A DNA stretch of 8,137 bases from Candidatus Gastranaerophilales bacterium (GCA_944324205.1 CALUVK010000062.1:1-8137); one strand, 5' to 3'. Shown: positions 1 through 7,170, counted from the first letter of the stretch. Notes: generated by a model from the letters alone, not told the origin. Numbers and translations are program-made.

Positions 1-41
1 TCGGTAAATATTAACTAGCTTGTAAGTATACTTCCAGACAT

Positions 42-81
42 GCCGTCATTCAGAAGGAGCGACAGCGACTGAAGAATCTCT
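42..81. repeat. Copy of a dispersed intergenic repeat (GTCATTC...GAAGAATCT type)
   Basis: The plus strand reads GTCATTCAGAAGGAGCGACA followed by GCGACTGAAGAATCTC. This closely resembles the short repeat family with core GTCATTCTGAGCGAAGCGAAGAATCT, which I know from memory to be scattered between genes in many unrelated bacteria. TTCAG (49-53) and CTGAA (69-73) can pair, giving a short 5-bp stem around a 15-nt loop. It is not part of a readable gene: the plus frame entering from the left stops at 16-18. Function is unknown, and assignment to the family rests on sequence resemblance only. Confidence 0.6.
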
Positions 82-160
82 TGTAGTCGGGTGATGCTTG
101 AATTTACCATGGGATAATTGTCACGAAATATTAAGAAATATTTTTTAAAATTAAAAGATT

Positions 161-169
161 TGATATAAT
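161..169 (+). promoter_or_regulatory. Extended -10 promoter element for the four-gene cluster
   Basis: TGATATAAT contains a perfect TATAAT (164-169) preceded by TGN, the extended -10 pattern recognised by sigma-70-type factors. A -35 box at the right distance would fall in the T-run at 141-147 and is poor, which an extended -10 commonly compensates. Transcription would start near 176, leaving a leader of about 25 nt before the ATG at 201. The 16-bp AATATT-AAGA-AATATT motif at 127-142 sits over the -35 region and could be an operator. Confidence 0.6.
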
Positions 170-200
170 ACTTGATATAAACTTATATCTTGGAGGAAGT

Positions 201-1874
201 ATGAAAGAACGCGAAAGCAATGTATTGTCACTGTTAGAAGATAAGACAAATATTTATGCACGTAAAATTGCACTCGGCATGAAAACCCAGTTTGGCTGGA
301 AAGAGCTTACGTATGACGGCTTAGGTCTTATGTCAAGGAGGCTTGCTGCATATTTAATGAATGATTTGGGACTTAAAAGAGATGAAAAACTTGCGATTTT
401 GTCTGAATCAAAACCGGAATACGGTGCTTGTGTTTTTGCATCCGTTATTTCAGGGTTAATAACAGTCCCTCTGGATATAAAACTTACAAAATACGAACTC
501 CAATCAATACTATCTGACTGTCTGCCTTCTGTTATGCTTGTTTCACAAACTTATATTGATAAGGCTCTGGAGCTTCAAAAAGTTATTCCGTCTCTAAAGC
601 ATATTATTGTTATGGATGAACATCCTGTTTACGACGGTTTGCAAAGTATTTACACAATCCCGAATAACTATACGTGCAAATGGAGACATCGTTCAAGAAA
701 ATCTACAGTGTTTATAATTTATACATCCGGTACAACAGGTTCTCCGAAAGGGGTCGAAACTACTTTCGGTAACATGCTTGCTCAGCTGAAAGGATTAAAA
801 GAAACTTTTGACAAAGTACTGCCGTATGGCGATGTGAGAATTCTTTCAATACTTCCGATGAATCACCTGTTTGAAATGACTGTCGGTTTTACTACCTTCT
901 TAAATTTAGGATTTTCGGTTTATTATACACATAATCTTAAGCCGAAAGATATTTTAAACGTAATGCGAGACCGGAAAATCAATTTTATGATAGTTGTTCC
1001 TGCGTTTTTAAAATTACTGAAAACAGGTTTAGAAGCGGAGATGAAAAATACATCTGAATTCTCGCAAAAAATGTTTCCAATTCTTTACCATTTTGCAAAA
1101 TTTGTTCCATTTGTATGGGCAAAAAAGCTTATGTTCAGAAAAATTCATAAATGTTTCGGAGGAGCTTTTAAAGGCTGTATGTCTGGAGGCGCTCCGCTGG
1201 ATTTAAATGTTGCAAAGTTTTTTCAAAGAGTAGGTATTCAGGTTTATGAAGTATATGGGCTTACTGAAACGAGTCCGATTGCAACTGTGAATATTGAACG
1301 TAACAGAGATTTACGTTCTGTCGGAAAGCCGCTTTCAAGTTATGAAGCAAAAACAGATCCAAAGACCGGTGAATTATTATTAAAAGGCCCTTCTGTTATG
1401 AAAGGTTATCATAATCAACCTGAACTGACGGCACAAGCTATTGATAAAGACGGTTGGTTTCATACCGGCGATATTGCAAAAATTGATGAAAAAGGACGTG
1501 TCTATATTACAGGCAGGATTAAAAATATGATAGTGCTCTCAGGCGGGAAAAAAGTTTTCCCGGAAGAGGTTGAATCAGTTTTAGAGAAAAGTGATATGTT
1601 TGCGGAAGTTTGCGTGTTTGGAGTCTCTCGTGAGGGGGGTGTCAAGGATGGAACAGAAGATATTGCTGCTGTTGTTGTTCCGACAGAAGAATTAAAAAAC
1701 AAATATGATGATGAAACCCTTAATAAAATTATGAAAGACGAGGTTAAGCGTTTATCTCAAAGGTTGACTCCATATAAGCGCCCGATTAATATAACTGTTG
1801 TTAAACATTCTCTGCCCAGAACAAAGAAATCTACTGTTCAGAGAAATAAGGTAAAAGAATTAATAAAAGCATAA
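201..1874 (+). CDS. AMP-forming acyl-CoA synthetase-like enzyme (ANL superfamily), 557 aa
   Basis: This adenylating enzyme is most like long-chain fatty acid-CoA ligases, which activate a carboxylate with ATP and transfer the acyl group to CoA. Visible core motifs are the phosphate-binding loop TSGTTGSPKG (175-184), the aromatic/Glu motif YGLTETSP (352-359), the TGD nucleotide-binding motif (422-424) and the hinge-region GRIKNMIVLSGGKKVFPEE (438-456). The C-terminal A10 motif reads LPRTKKSTVQR (538-548). In the usual alignment the catalytic lysine position is occupied by Thr545, with lysines at 542 and 543. The start is supported by GGAGGA at 192-197. The length is normal for the family. It is first in a tight cluster with metX 15 nt downstream. 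Substrate specificity cannot be read from sequence, and an acyl-ACP or other carboxylate substrate is possible. Confidence 0.9.
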   Translation: MKERESNVLSLLEDKTNIYARKIALGMKTQFGWKELTYDGLGLMSRRLAAYLMNDLGLKRDEKLAILSESKPEYGACVFASVISGLITVPLDIKLTKYELQSILSDCLPSVMLVSQTYIDKALELQKVIPSLKHIIVMDEHPVYDGLQSIYTIPNNYTCKWRHRSRKSTVFIIYTSGTTGSPKGVETTFGNMLAQLKGLKETFDKVLPYGDVRILSILPMNHLFEMTVGFTTFLNLGFSVYYTHNLKPKDILNVMRDRKINFMIVVPAFLKLLKTGLEAEMKNTSEFSQKMFPILYHFAKFVPFVWAKKLMFRKIHKCFGGAFKGCMSGGAPLDLNVAKFFQRVGIQVYEVYGLTETSPIATVNIERNRDLRSVGKPLSSYEAKTDPKTGELLLKGPSVMKGYHNQPELTAQAIDKDGWFHTGDIAKIDEKGRVYITGRIKNMIVLSGGKKVFPEEVESVLEKSDMFAEVCVFGVSREGGVKDGTEDIAAVVVPTEELKNKYDDETLNKIMKDEVKRLSQRLTPYKRPINITVVKHSLPRTKKSTVQRNKVKELIKA

Positions 1875-1889
1875 TTTCAGGGCTGTAAG

Positions 1890-2984
1890 ATGAATATAGT
1901 AGAAACGAAGATTTTAAAGATAGATGAGCCTTTAAAATTGGAATCGGGTCATGAACTTAAACAGATAGATGTTGCGTATGAAACATACGGGAATTTAAAC
2001 CCGCAGGGAGATAATGCAATTCTTCTTTTACATGCACTTACAGGCGATGCCCATGCCGCAGGCTGGCATATAGGGGATAAAAAACCTGGCTGGTGGAATG
2101 ATATGGTTGGCTCCGGTAAAGCTTTTGATACGGATAAATATTTTGTGGTATGCTCTAATATGCTCGGAGGCTGCAGCGGTACAACAGGGCCGAATTCCAT
2201 AAATCCCGAAACAGGAAAAGAATATGGTTTGGATTTTCCGGTTATTACTATTGAAGATGTTGTAAAAGTTCAAAAAAAGCTTGTTGATTTTCTCGGAATT
2301 AAGAAACTTACGGTTGCCGGCGGTTCAATGGGCGGAATGCAAGCTCTGGAATGGGCTTTAACATATGGTGATATGATTGATAGAGTTATTGTGATAGCAT
2401 CCACCCCGAGGCTTTCTGCTCAAAGTATAGCTTTTAATGCCGTGGGCAGAAACGCGATATTATCAGATCCGAATTTCAATAACGGAAATTATTATCACGG
2501 GGAAAAACCGGAAAAAGGACTTGCAATTGCGAGAATGATAGGTCATATTACATATCTTTGCGAAGAAGCCATGCATGAAAAGTTTGCAAGGAGGTTTCAA
2601 GACAAAGACGGGCCGGGATTTAATTTTGACATAGATTTTGAAGTAGAAAGTTATCTGGCGCATCAAGGCCAAACTTTTGTCGACAGGTTTGATGCAAATA
2701 GTTATCTCTATATAACAAAAGCCGTTGATTATTTTGATGTTGCCGGAAAATACGGTTCTCTCGAAAAAGCCTTTGAAAAAACAAAATCCAAGTTTTTGGT
2801 GATTTCTTTTACTTCGGATTGGTTGTTTCCGTCTTCTCAATCAAAAGAGCTTGTAAATGCGCTTATGAATAATAAAAAAGATGTTTCATATTGCGAAATT
2901 GACTCTCCCTGCGGACATGATGCTTTTCTTTTGGAGTACGAAGTTCAAACAAAAATCATAAGGAGTTTCTTATGCACAGATTAG
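1890..2984 (+). CDS. metX: Homoserine O-acetyltransferase MetX, 364 aa
   Basis: This cytoplasmic alpha/beta-hydrolase-fold enzyme transfers an acyl group from acyl-CoA to L-homoserine, the first committed step of methionine synthesis. Family landmarks run the full length: LLLHALTGDAHA (45-56), PGWWNDMVGSG (66-76), MLGGCSGTTGP (91-101), and the nucleophile elbow GGSMGGMQ with Ser146. The remaining triad residues are Asp310 (in FTSDW) and His343 (in CGHDAF). All three catalytic residues are present and the length is typical. The Shine-Dalgarno is weak, so translation may be coupled to the preceding gene, whose stop is 15 nt upstream. The 3' end overlaps metW by 13 nt. Some MetX-family enzymes use succinyl-CoA; the acetyl assignment is the family default and was not proved here. 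Confidence 0.96.
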   Translation: MNIVETKILKIDEPLKLESGHELKQIDVAYETYGNLNPQGDNAILLLHALTGDAHAAGWHIGDKKPGWWNDMVGSGKAFDTDKYFVVCSNMLGGCSGTTGPNSINPETGKEYGLDFPVITIEDVVKVQKKLVDFLGIKKLTVAGGSMGGMQALEWALTYGDMIDRVIVIASTPRLSAQSIAFNAVGRNAILSDPNFNNGNYYHGEKPEKGLAIARMIGHITYLCEEAMHEKFARRFQDKDGPGFNFDIDFEVESYLAHQGQTFVDRFDANSYLYITKAVDYFDVAGKYGSLEKAFEKTKSKFLVISFTSDWLFPSSQSKELVNALMNNKKDVSYCEIDSPCGHDAFLLEYEVQTKIIRSFLCTD

Positions 2985-3604
2985 AAGAACATTATACACG
3001 CTCTAAAGGACTTCATTTAAATTATTCTATTATAGCAGATATGATTGAAAGCGGCTCTGCTGTTTTGGATTTAGGCTGCGGTGACGGTACTTTAATGAAA
3101 ATCCTTAAAGATAAAGGAGTTAAGGTGAGCGGCATCGATATTAACCAGGATAATATTGTTAAGTGTCTGGAAAAAGGGCTTTCGGTAATACAAGGTGATA
3201 TTGATGAAGGTTTGCATGAATATCCCGATAAATCTTATGATTATGTTATTCTTAACCAAACACTGCAGGCAACGGAAAAACCGGATTATGTTATACGTGA
3301 AATGCTAAGAGCCGGGAAACGTGTTGTTGTAAGTTTCCCGAACTTCGGTTATTGGCGTGTCAGATTTTATCTTTTATTATTCGGAAAAATGCCAAAATCA
3401 AGAATTTTGCCGTTTGAATGGTATAATACGCCGAATATTCATCTGTTAACGACAACTGATTTTCAGAATTTTGCACAAAAGCATGATTTTAAGATAATAA
3501 AAAAAATCTGTATGCGAAGAGCAAAGCTTAGAAAAGGTATTTTTTATAAAATTTTTGATAATTTATTTACGGAAGAAGTGATTTATTTATGTACGAAAAA
3601 TTAG
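2972..3604 (+). CDS. metW: Methionine biosynthesis protein MetW, 210 aa
   Basis: This is a class I SAM-methyltransferase-fold protein of the MetW family, which is characteristically encoded next to metX and in several bacteria is needed for full homoserine acetyltransferase function. The glycine-rich motif I, VLDLGCGDGT, is at 31-40. An acidic GIDI follows at 54-57, then LNQTLQA (94-100) and the family signature SFPNFGYWRVR (121-131) with NTPNIHLLT (152-160). AAGGAG at 2960-2965, 6 nt before the ATG and inside the end of metX, fixes the start. The gene overlaps metX by 13 nt and the next gene by 16 nt, so coupled translation is likely. Its best-supported role is as the MetX partner; an independent methyl transfer reaction is not established from sequence. 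Confidence 0.95.
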   Translation: MHRLEEHYTRSKGLHLNYSIIADMIESGSAVLDLGCGDGTLMKILKDKGVKVSGIDINQDNIVKCLEKGLSVIQGDIDEGLHEYPDKSYDYVILNQTLQATEKPDYVIREMLRAGKRVVVSFPNFGYWRVRFYLLLFGKMPKSRILPFEWYNTPNIHLLTTTDFQNFAQKHDFKIIKKICMRRAKLRKGIFYKIFDNLFTEEVIYLCTKN

Positions 3605-4173
3605 TAGAAGTAAGAAATAAATGTTTGAATTGTCATAAATGCAGACTTGGCGATACAAGACATAATATAGTTTTTGATGACGGGCTGCCAAATCCGAAAT
3701 TGATGCTTATAGGAGAGGCGCCGGGGTATTATGAAGATATGCAGGGAAAACCGTTTGTAGGGAAAGCAGGACAGCTGCTGGATAAAATTTTTGCTTCGGT
3801 GGGTTTGAACAGGGAAAAAGATGTTTATATTTGTAATACCGTAAAGTGCAGACCTCCTGAAAACAGAAATCCTCTGCCCGACGAAAAAGAAGCCTGTTGG
3901 GAATATCTTCAAGCACAGCTTGATATAATTAAGCCTCAAATTATACTTTTGTGCGGTAATGTTGCTGTTCAATCAATTTTAGGTAATGTCGGCGGTATTA
4001 CTAAAATCCGTGGAAAATGGTTTGAAGGCGGCGATATTGTTCATGGTGCAAAGTTAATGCCGATATTTCATCCTTCGTATCTTCTGAGGAACGATACTCG
4101 CGAAAAAGGAGGACCGAAATGGCTTATGTGGCAAGATATTCAGGAAATAAAACGTGAATATGATAAACTGTAA
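3589..4173 (+). CDS. Family 4 (Fe-S) uracil-DNA glycosylase, 194 aa
   Basis: This enzyme removes uracil from DNA produced by cytosine deamination or dUTP incorporation, starting base-excision repair. Four cysteines fit the 4Fe-4S ligand pattern of the family: Cys15 and Cys18 (CHKC), Cys87 (in VKCRPPENRNP) and Cys103. Active-site motif A, GEAPGYYEDMQGKPFVG, lies at 42-58, followed by KAGQLLD. Motif B, HPSYLLR, is at 161-167. The length matches the family. An additional Cys12 precedes the ligand pair. The gene overlaps metW by 16 nt, with a GAAG-rich Shine-Dalgarno around 3571-3577. It ends the cluster and is followed by a hairpin. A repair enzyme at the end of a methionine transcript has no obvious pathway link. 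Confidence 0.95.
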   Translation: MYEKLVEVRNKCLNCHKCRLGDTRHNIVFDDGLPNPKLMLIGEAPGYYEDMQGKPFVGKAGQLLDKIFASVGLNREKDVYICNTVKCRPPENRNPLPDEKEACWEYLQAQLDIIKPQIILLCGNVAVQSILGNVGGITKIRGKWFEGGDIVHGAKLMPIFHPSYLLRNDTREKGGPKWLMWQDIQEIKREYDKL

Positions 4174-4194
4174 AAAAAATTAATGGTGTATAAA

Positions 4195-4223
4195 GTTAAT
4201 GTCACGTGATACGTGACATTAAC
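4195..4223. terminator. Perfect 13-bp hairpin between convergent genes, probable 3'-end structure
   Basis: The arm GTTAATGTCACGT (4195-4207) and the arm ACGTGACATTAAC (4211-4223) are exact reverse complements around the trinucleotide GAT. It lies 21 nt after the stop of the plus-strand glycosylase gene and 38 nt beyond the stop of the minus-strand gene, the usual place for a two-way terminator. Neither side has a clean U-tract: on the plus strand it is followed by AAAAAA, and on the minus strand by TTTATAC. It may therefore be an RNA-stabilising 3' stem, or a DNA dyad with a CACGTG-rich centre, instead of a classical intrinsic terminator. Confidence 0.55.
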
Positions 4224-4261
4224 AAAAAATATTAATAATAAAATGATTTATTGGTTTATGT

Positions 4262-6934
4262 TTATACAACCCTTGAAAGATGCCCAGGTTTTTTATCGCA
4301 TTCTTCTTCTGTAGCAAACTTCGGAGAGAGCCATCCGCCTTTATATCCGGCATAGCCTAATCCGGCAAGGACTACAGCACTACCAGCTATTATAGAAGAT
4401 TTTTTGTGAGCTTTGAACCACTGTTTTAATTTCCCGAAAGATGGCGCCTTGATTTCACCGGGCTTATCAACATTTGAACCGATAACACCTTCTCTTGTTA
4501 TATCATGAGCATCTTTCTTAAACTGCTGTCTATATAGTTCGCCGGTAGGAATTTTTGATCTTGTAATAACCTGATTATTTTCCCAGCCTGTTTTAATATT
4601 TGCCTGATTCTTAAGAATTGTTTTAGCAACATCATCATTACGATGAGTAATTAGGCATCTTTCCAAACACTCAGCTATATCATCAGCCATAACTGAATCA
4701 CGAAGTTTTCTTAAAGCATTTTTATAATCTTCATTTGCATCAAGGAACAATTCCAATTTCTTTTCCGGAATGTCACCGCCTATTACAGTTTTGTATTTTG
4801 TCGAAATTTCATTTTTAATTTTGTTATATACTTTATTAAATGCATTTTTAGCATCTTCATTTGCAGATTTCAGCATATCTTCTCTCGAATCAAAATATTG
4901 ATGTTTAGTCTTAAATGCATCTGCAAGTTTAGCCTCATCTGCAATAGCAGGATCAAAATTCTTTTGCCCCAGCCCTTGCCCATTAGCTGTAATAGGAGTA
5001 CATAACATCTTCTTTGCCTCAAGATCCGTTAACTCACAAGGAGCTGTTCTTGAAGGGAAGATTGCAGTGTCAGCCATCAATGCCATTGGCTCTCCTGGAG
5101 CAAAATCATCTAATAACATAACCCGGCCTTTAAAGAGCGGATCTTTTGTTAGTAATTCAGCGATATCTTTTACTTTTTGGCCTTCAACTTTGTCATTATT
5201 TAAATCTCCGCCCATAATAAGCAGTGTGTCCATATCGCCGGTTTTTTGTATATAATTTTTGAACCCGTTCAAAACTTCATCAAAAGCTTTCTGGAAGTCA
5301 CCGCGCCCCCAGCTTACAACTACCTTAACATCTTCACCCTTTTTAAGTTTTGAAACATATTTATCAATATCAATATTTTGTATAATTGGCATTTGACCTG
5401 CCATACCTTTTCTAATAATTGAAGTACCTTCTCCAGGTTTGCTCCAGGCATTAGTCACTTGATTAAAATATTGAACATTGTCATATTTTGAAGAAAATCG
5501 AGTAAGAAAATTTATCTTATTTTCCGTTTTCATTTTTCTTAATTGTTCAAGAGTAAGTGTTTCACGATCTTTCTCTGTGAACATCTTTAACGGTTCAATA
5601 ACTTCTTCAGTACCGTTAGCAAGTTTTACTTTTTGGGAAGAGTTATATCCTGCTAATCCCACTTTTGTAAATGCAGAGTTTTTTGAATTATGCGGATTTG
5701 TTAAACCAATGGCAACGCCTTTTTCCACAAGCTCCTTCATATCATCACATATATATGGTGCAATTTCTTTATTTTTAACAAGTTCATCAAGATAACCTTG
5801 AGATACAACTCCAAATGATTGCAAATAACCGCTTTTTCCATAATGTATTGGAATACTTATTGCCGAACATTTATTTTTTGCATTTAAACTTTCCAGAATC
5901 TTCTTAAAGAAAGTATCTTCTTGCTTACCCCCAGTAACGATTGCTTCTCTTAGTTCTTCCGATTTTGTTAAGGCTTTTAGTTCTTCTGGAGTAAATATAT
6001 TTAAATTTACTATCATACTCCTTGGAGACGTAATGCCGATATAACCATCTCCAAGATTATGACCTATTTGCATAGGTTTTTTGCCCTTAAAATATTCTAA
6101 ACCTTCAGCATTTTTTTGAGCCATATAGTGTGTTGTATAAGCAGCCTGTGAATCTGAACAAACTACCGTACCCGGATCAAAATCTCCCATTTTTTTAGAG
6201 ATATCTTCCATACATTCAACAACAGCTTTATCAAATTTAGCATAAGGGTCTCCATTCCAAGATCTTACAATATCCTTAACTTTTGACGAATATTGATTTG
6301 CAGAATATGGCTTAGGATCATATGCAGTAGCCTCTGTAAATACCATAAATACATCATCTTTAAAAGGCTGATTATTTGCATCAGAGACGACTTTTAATAG
6401 TTTAACAGGAGCATCTTTCTGCATCCCCCAACTCATTTTTTTGTCTGCGACTTCCTCTAAAAGCCAATAATCTTTACGGGCTTCTAAAGCATCTTTGACA
6501 GTTGTCTTAGATAAATCTGATTTTATGTAAACAGGCTGTCCAACTTTATCTTTTAACGGGTGTCCTTCCGGTAAACCTTCCGGAACTCTGGGCAATTCAA
6601 CACTTACTTTTTGAAAATCTTTTGCATCATCAGCGCACTCATACTTAACAAGACCATTATAAAAAGGTGTAACAAAAACTGCTTTTCCCTTTTCAGTAGC
6701 AGAAGCATTATTCAATTGTTGATAATCTTGAACAACAGTAGCAACCCCACCGGCTTGGTTAAAAGGTTTACATTCCGCTACTACATGCAAAACATGATTC
6801 TTATTTCCGCCCCTAAACGATATTACGCTCATTCCTTCCGGAATATTTCCCGACTGTGGTTCTGTTACCTTTGCACCCCTGGCTCTTGAAACTTTCAAAC
6901 CAGTATAATCCGTTCCGATTGCGTTAATTCTCAT
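4262..6934 (-). CDS. Divergent GT5 starch/glycogen synthase-like protein with C-terminal membrane anchor, 890 aa
   Basis: Both halves of a GT5 glycosyltransferase can be traced, although the protein is nearly twice the usual ~480 residues. In the N-terminal half, HVLHVVAECKPFNQAGGVATV (47-67, one residue stretch of the ADP-glucose loop) starts the fold; DSQAAYTTHYM (261-271) and IGHNLGDGY (290-298) match the later DWH and HN motifs. In the C-terminal half, SWGRGDFQKAFD (541-552) aligns with SRLxxQKG and keeps Arg544 and Lys549. PSRTAPCELTDLE (627-639) aligns with PSRxEPCGLTQL. The lysine of the KTGG loop is Gln60, and the glutamate of EPCG is Ala631. Residues ~847-864 form a hydrophobic segment, followed by a short charged tail. 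The ATG at 6934 is chosen because AAGGAG (6941-6946) lies 6 nt upstream. Activity, donor and acceptor are uncertain. Confidence 0.8.
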   Translation of the reverse strand: MRINAIGTDYTGLKVSRARGAKVTEPQSGNIPEGMSVISFRGGNKNHVLHVVAECKPFNQAGGVATVVQDYQQLNNASATEKGKAVFVTPFYNGLVKYECADDAKDFQKVSVELPRVPEGLPEGHPLKDKVGQPVYIKSDLSKTTVKDALEARKDYWLLEEVADKKMSWGMQKDAPVKLLKVVSDANNQPFKDDVFMVFTEATAYDPKPYSANQYSSKVKDIVRSWNGDPYAKFDKAVVECMEDISKKMGDFDPGTVVCSDSQAAYTTHYMAQKNAEGLEYFKGKKPMQIGHNLGDGYIGITSPRSMIVNLNIFTPEELKALTKSEELREAIVTGGKQEDTFFKKILESLNAKNKCSAISIPIHYGKSGYLQSFGVVSQGYLDELVKNKEIAPYICDDMKELVEKGVAIGLTNPHNSKNSAFTKVGLAGYNSSQKVKLANGTEEVIEPLKMFTEKDRETLTLEQLRKMKTENKINFLTRFSSKYDNVQYFNQVTNAWSKPGEGTSIIRKGMAGQMPIIQNIDIDKYVSKLKKGEDVKVVVSWGRGDFQKAFDEVLNGFKNYIQKTGDMDTLLIMGGDLNNDKVEGQKVKDIAELLTKDPLFKGRVMLLDDFAPGEPMALMADTAIFPSRTAPCELTDLEAKKMLCTPITANGQGLGQKNFDPAIADEAKLADAFKTKHQYFDSREDMLKSANEDAKNAFNKVYNKIKNEISTKYKTVIGGDIPEKKLELFLDANEDYKNALRKLRDSVMADDIAECLERCLITHRNDDVAKTILKNQANIKTGWENNQVITRSKIPTGELYRQQFKKDAHDITREGVIGSNVDKPGEIKAPSFGKLKQWFKAHKKSSIIAGSAVVLAGLGYAGYKGGWLSPKFATEEECDKKPGHLSRVV

Positions 6935-7008
6935 AAACGACTCCTTACACACATAACTTCTATATATATAAAAATCCACACATAAAAAAAATTAACCTTT
7001 TATCCCTC

Positions 7009-7024
7009 AATATTAAGAAATATT
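7009..7024. repeat. 16-bp AATATT-AAGA-AATATT motif, second copy
   Basis: This 16-mer occurs exactly at 127-142, upstream of the acyl-CoA synthetase gene, and here upstream of the GT5-like gene. It is two palindromic AATATT hexamers separated by AAGA. In this copy it continues as a direct repeat of TATTAAG with 10-bp spacing (7011-7017 and 7021-7027). It may be a binding site for a regulator common to the two transcripts. The low complexity of AT-rich intergenic DNA makes coincidence possible. Confidence 0.35.
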
Positions 7025-7041
7025 AAGTAAATTTTTGTTAC
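7024..7041. promoter_or_regulatory. Imperfect HLR1-like direct repeat (14 of 16 positions)
   Basis: Read against the reverse form of the HLR1 consensus, WWTGTAAMnnWWTGTAAM, this stretch differs at two specified positions (7026 and 7039). It shares GTAAATTTTTGT exactly with the perfect site at 7101-7118, in the same orientation and 77 bp away. It lies about 90 bp upstream of the GT5-like start codon, where an operator of that gene could sit. Confidence 0.35.
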
Positions 7042-7100
7042 AATCTCTAAATATATCGTATCAAATAATAATTTGTTTGCAATAGACAAGAGGACAATGA

Positions 7101-7118
7101 TTTGTAAATTTTTGTAAC
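7101..7118. promoter_or_regulatory. Exact match to the HLR1 operator consensus (RpaB-type)
   Basis: The plus strand has TTTGTAAA, two spacer bases, then TTTGTAAC. The reverse complement is GTTACAAA-AA-TTTACAAA, which satisfies every specified position of HLR1, (G/T)TTACA(T/A)(T/A)nn repeated twice. HLR1 is bound in cyanobacteria by RpaB, an OmpR-family response regulator. The 10-bp repeat spacing suits tandem binding on one DNA face. It lies between the divergent GT5-like and GNAT-like genes, about 90 bp before the GNAT start codon, so it could act on either. Whether this organism encodes an RpaB homologue cannot be seen here. Confidence 0.5.
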
Positions 7119-7170
7119 GGTTTTTTAGTTTATTTTCTTTAAAAAAGCAATTTTTCTTAAAACAAATACT

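Noticed and set aside
1..18. End of an upstream gene (frame reading S-V-N-I-N-stop)
   Set aside because: Only five codons are visible before the stop, too few to support a coding call.
19..26. Possible HLR1 half-site near CTTGTAAG
   Set aside because: It is a single half with mismatches and no second half at the required spacing.
2463..2840. 125-residue minus-strand frame inside metX
   Set aside because: It lies opposite fully conserved metX coding sequence and has no family features; the same holds for the other antisense frames inside the seven genes.
5478..5795. 105-residue plus-strand frame inside the GT5-like gene
   Set aside because: It is a shadow of the minus-strand gene: serine/phenylalanine-rich composition, no ribosome-binding site, no recognisable domain.
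6934..6979. GTG start at 6979, adding 15 residues to the GT5-like protein
   Set aside because: No ribosome-binding site stands before it, and the added residues are encoded by AT-rich leader. The ATG at 6934 has AAGGAG at a 6-nt spacing.
7097..7117. Six-codon leader peptide ORF (ATG ATT TGT AAA TTT TTG TAA) behind AAGAGG
   Set aside because: Far too short to judge, overlaps the HLR1 match, and shows no attenuator-like structure or repeated codons of one amino acid.
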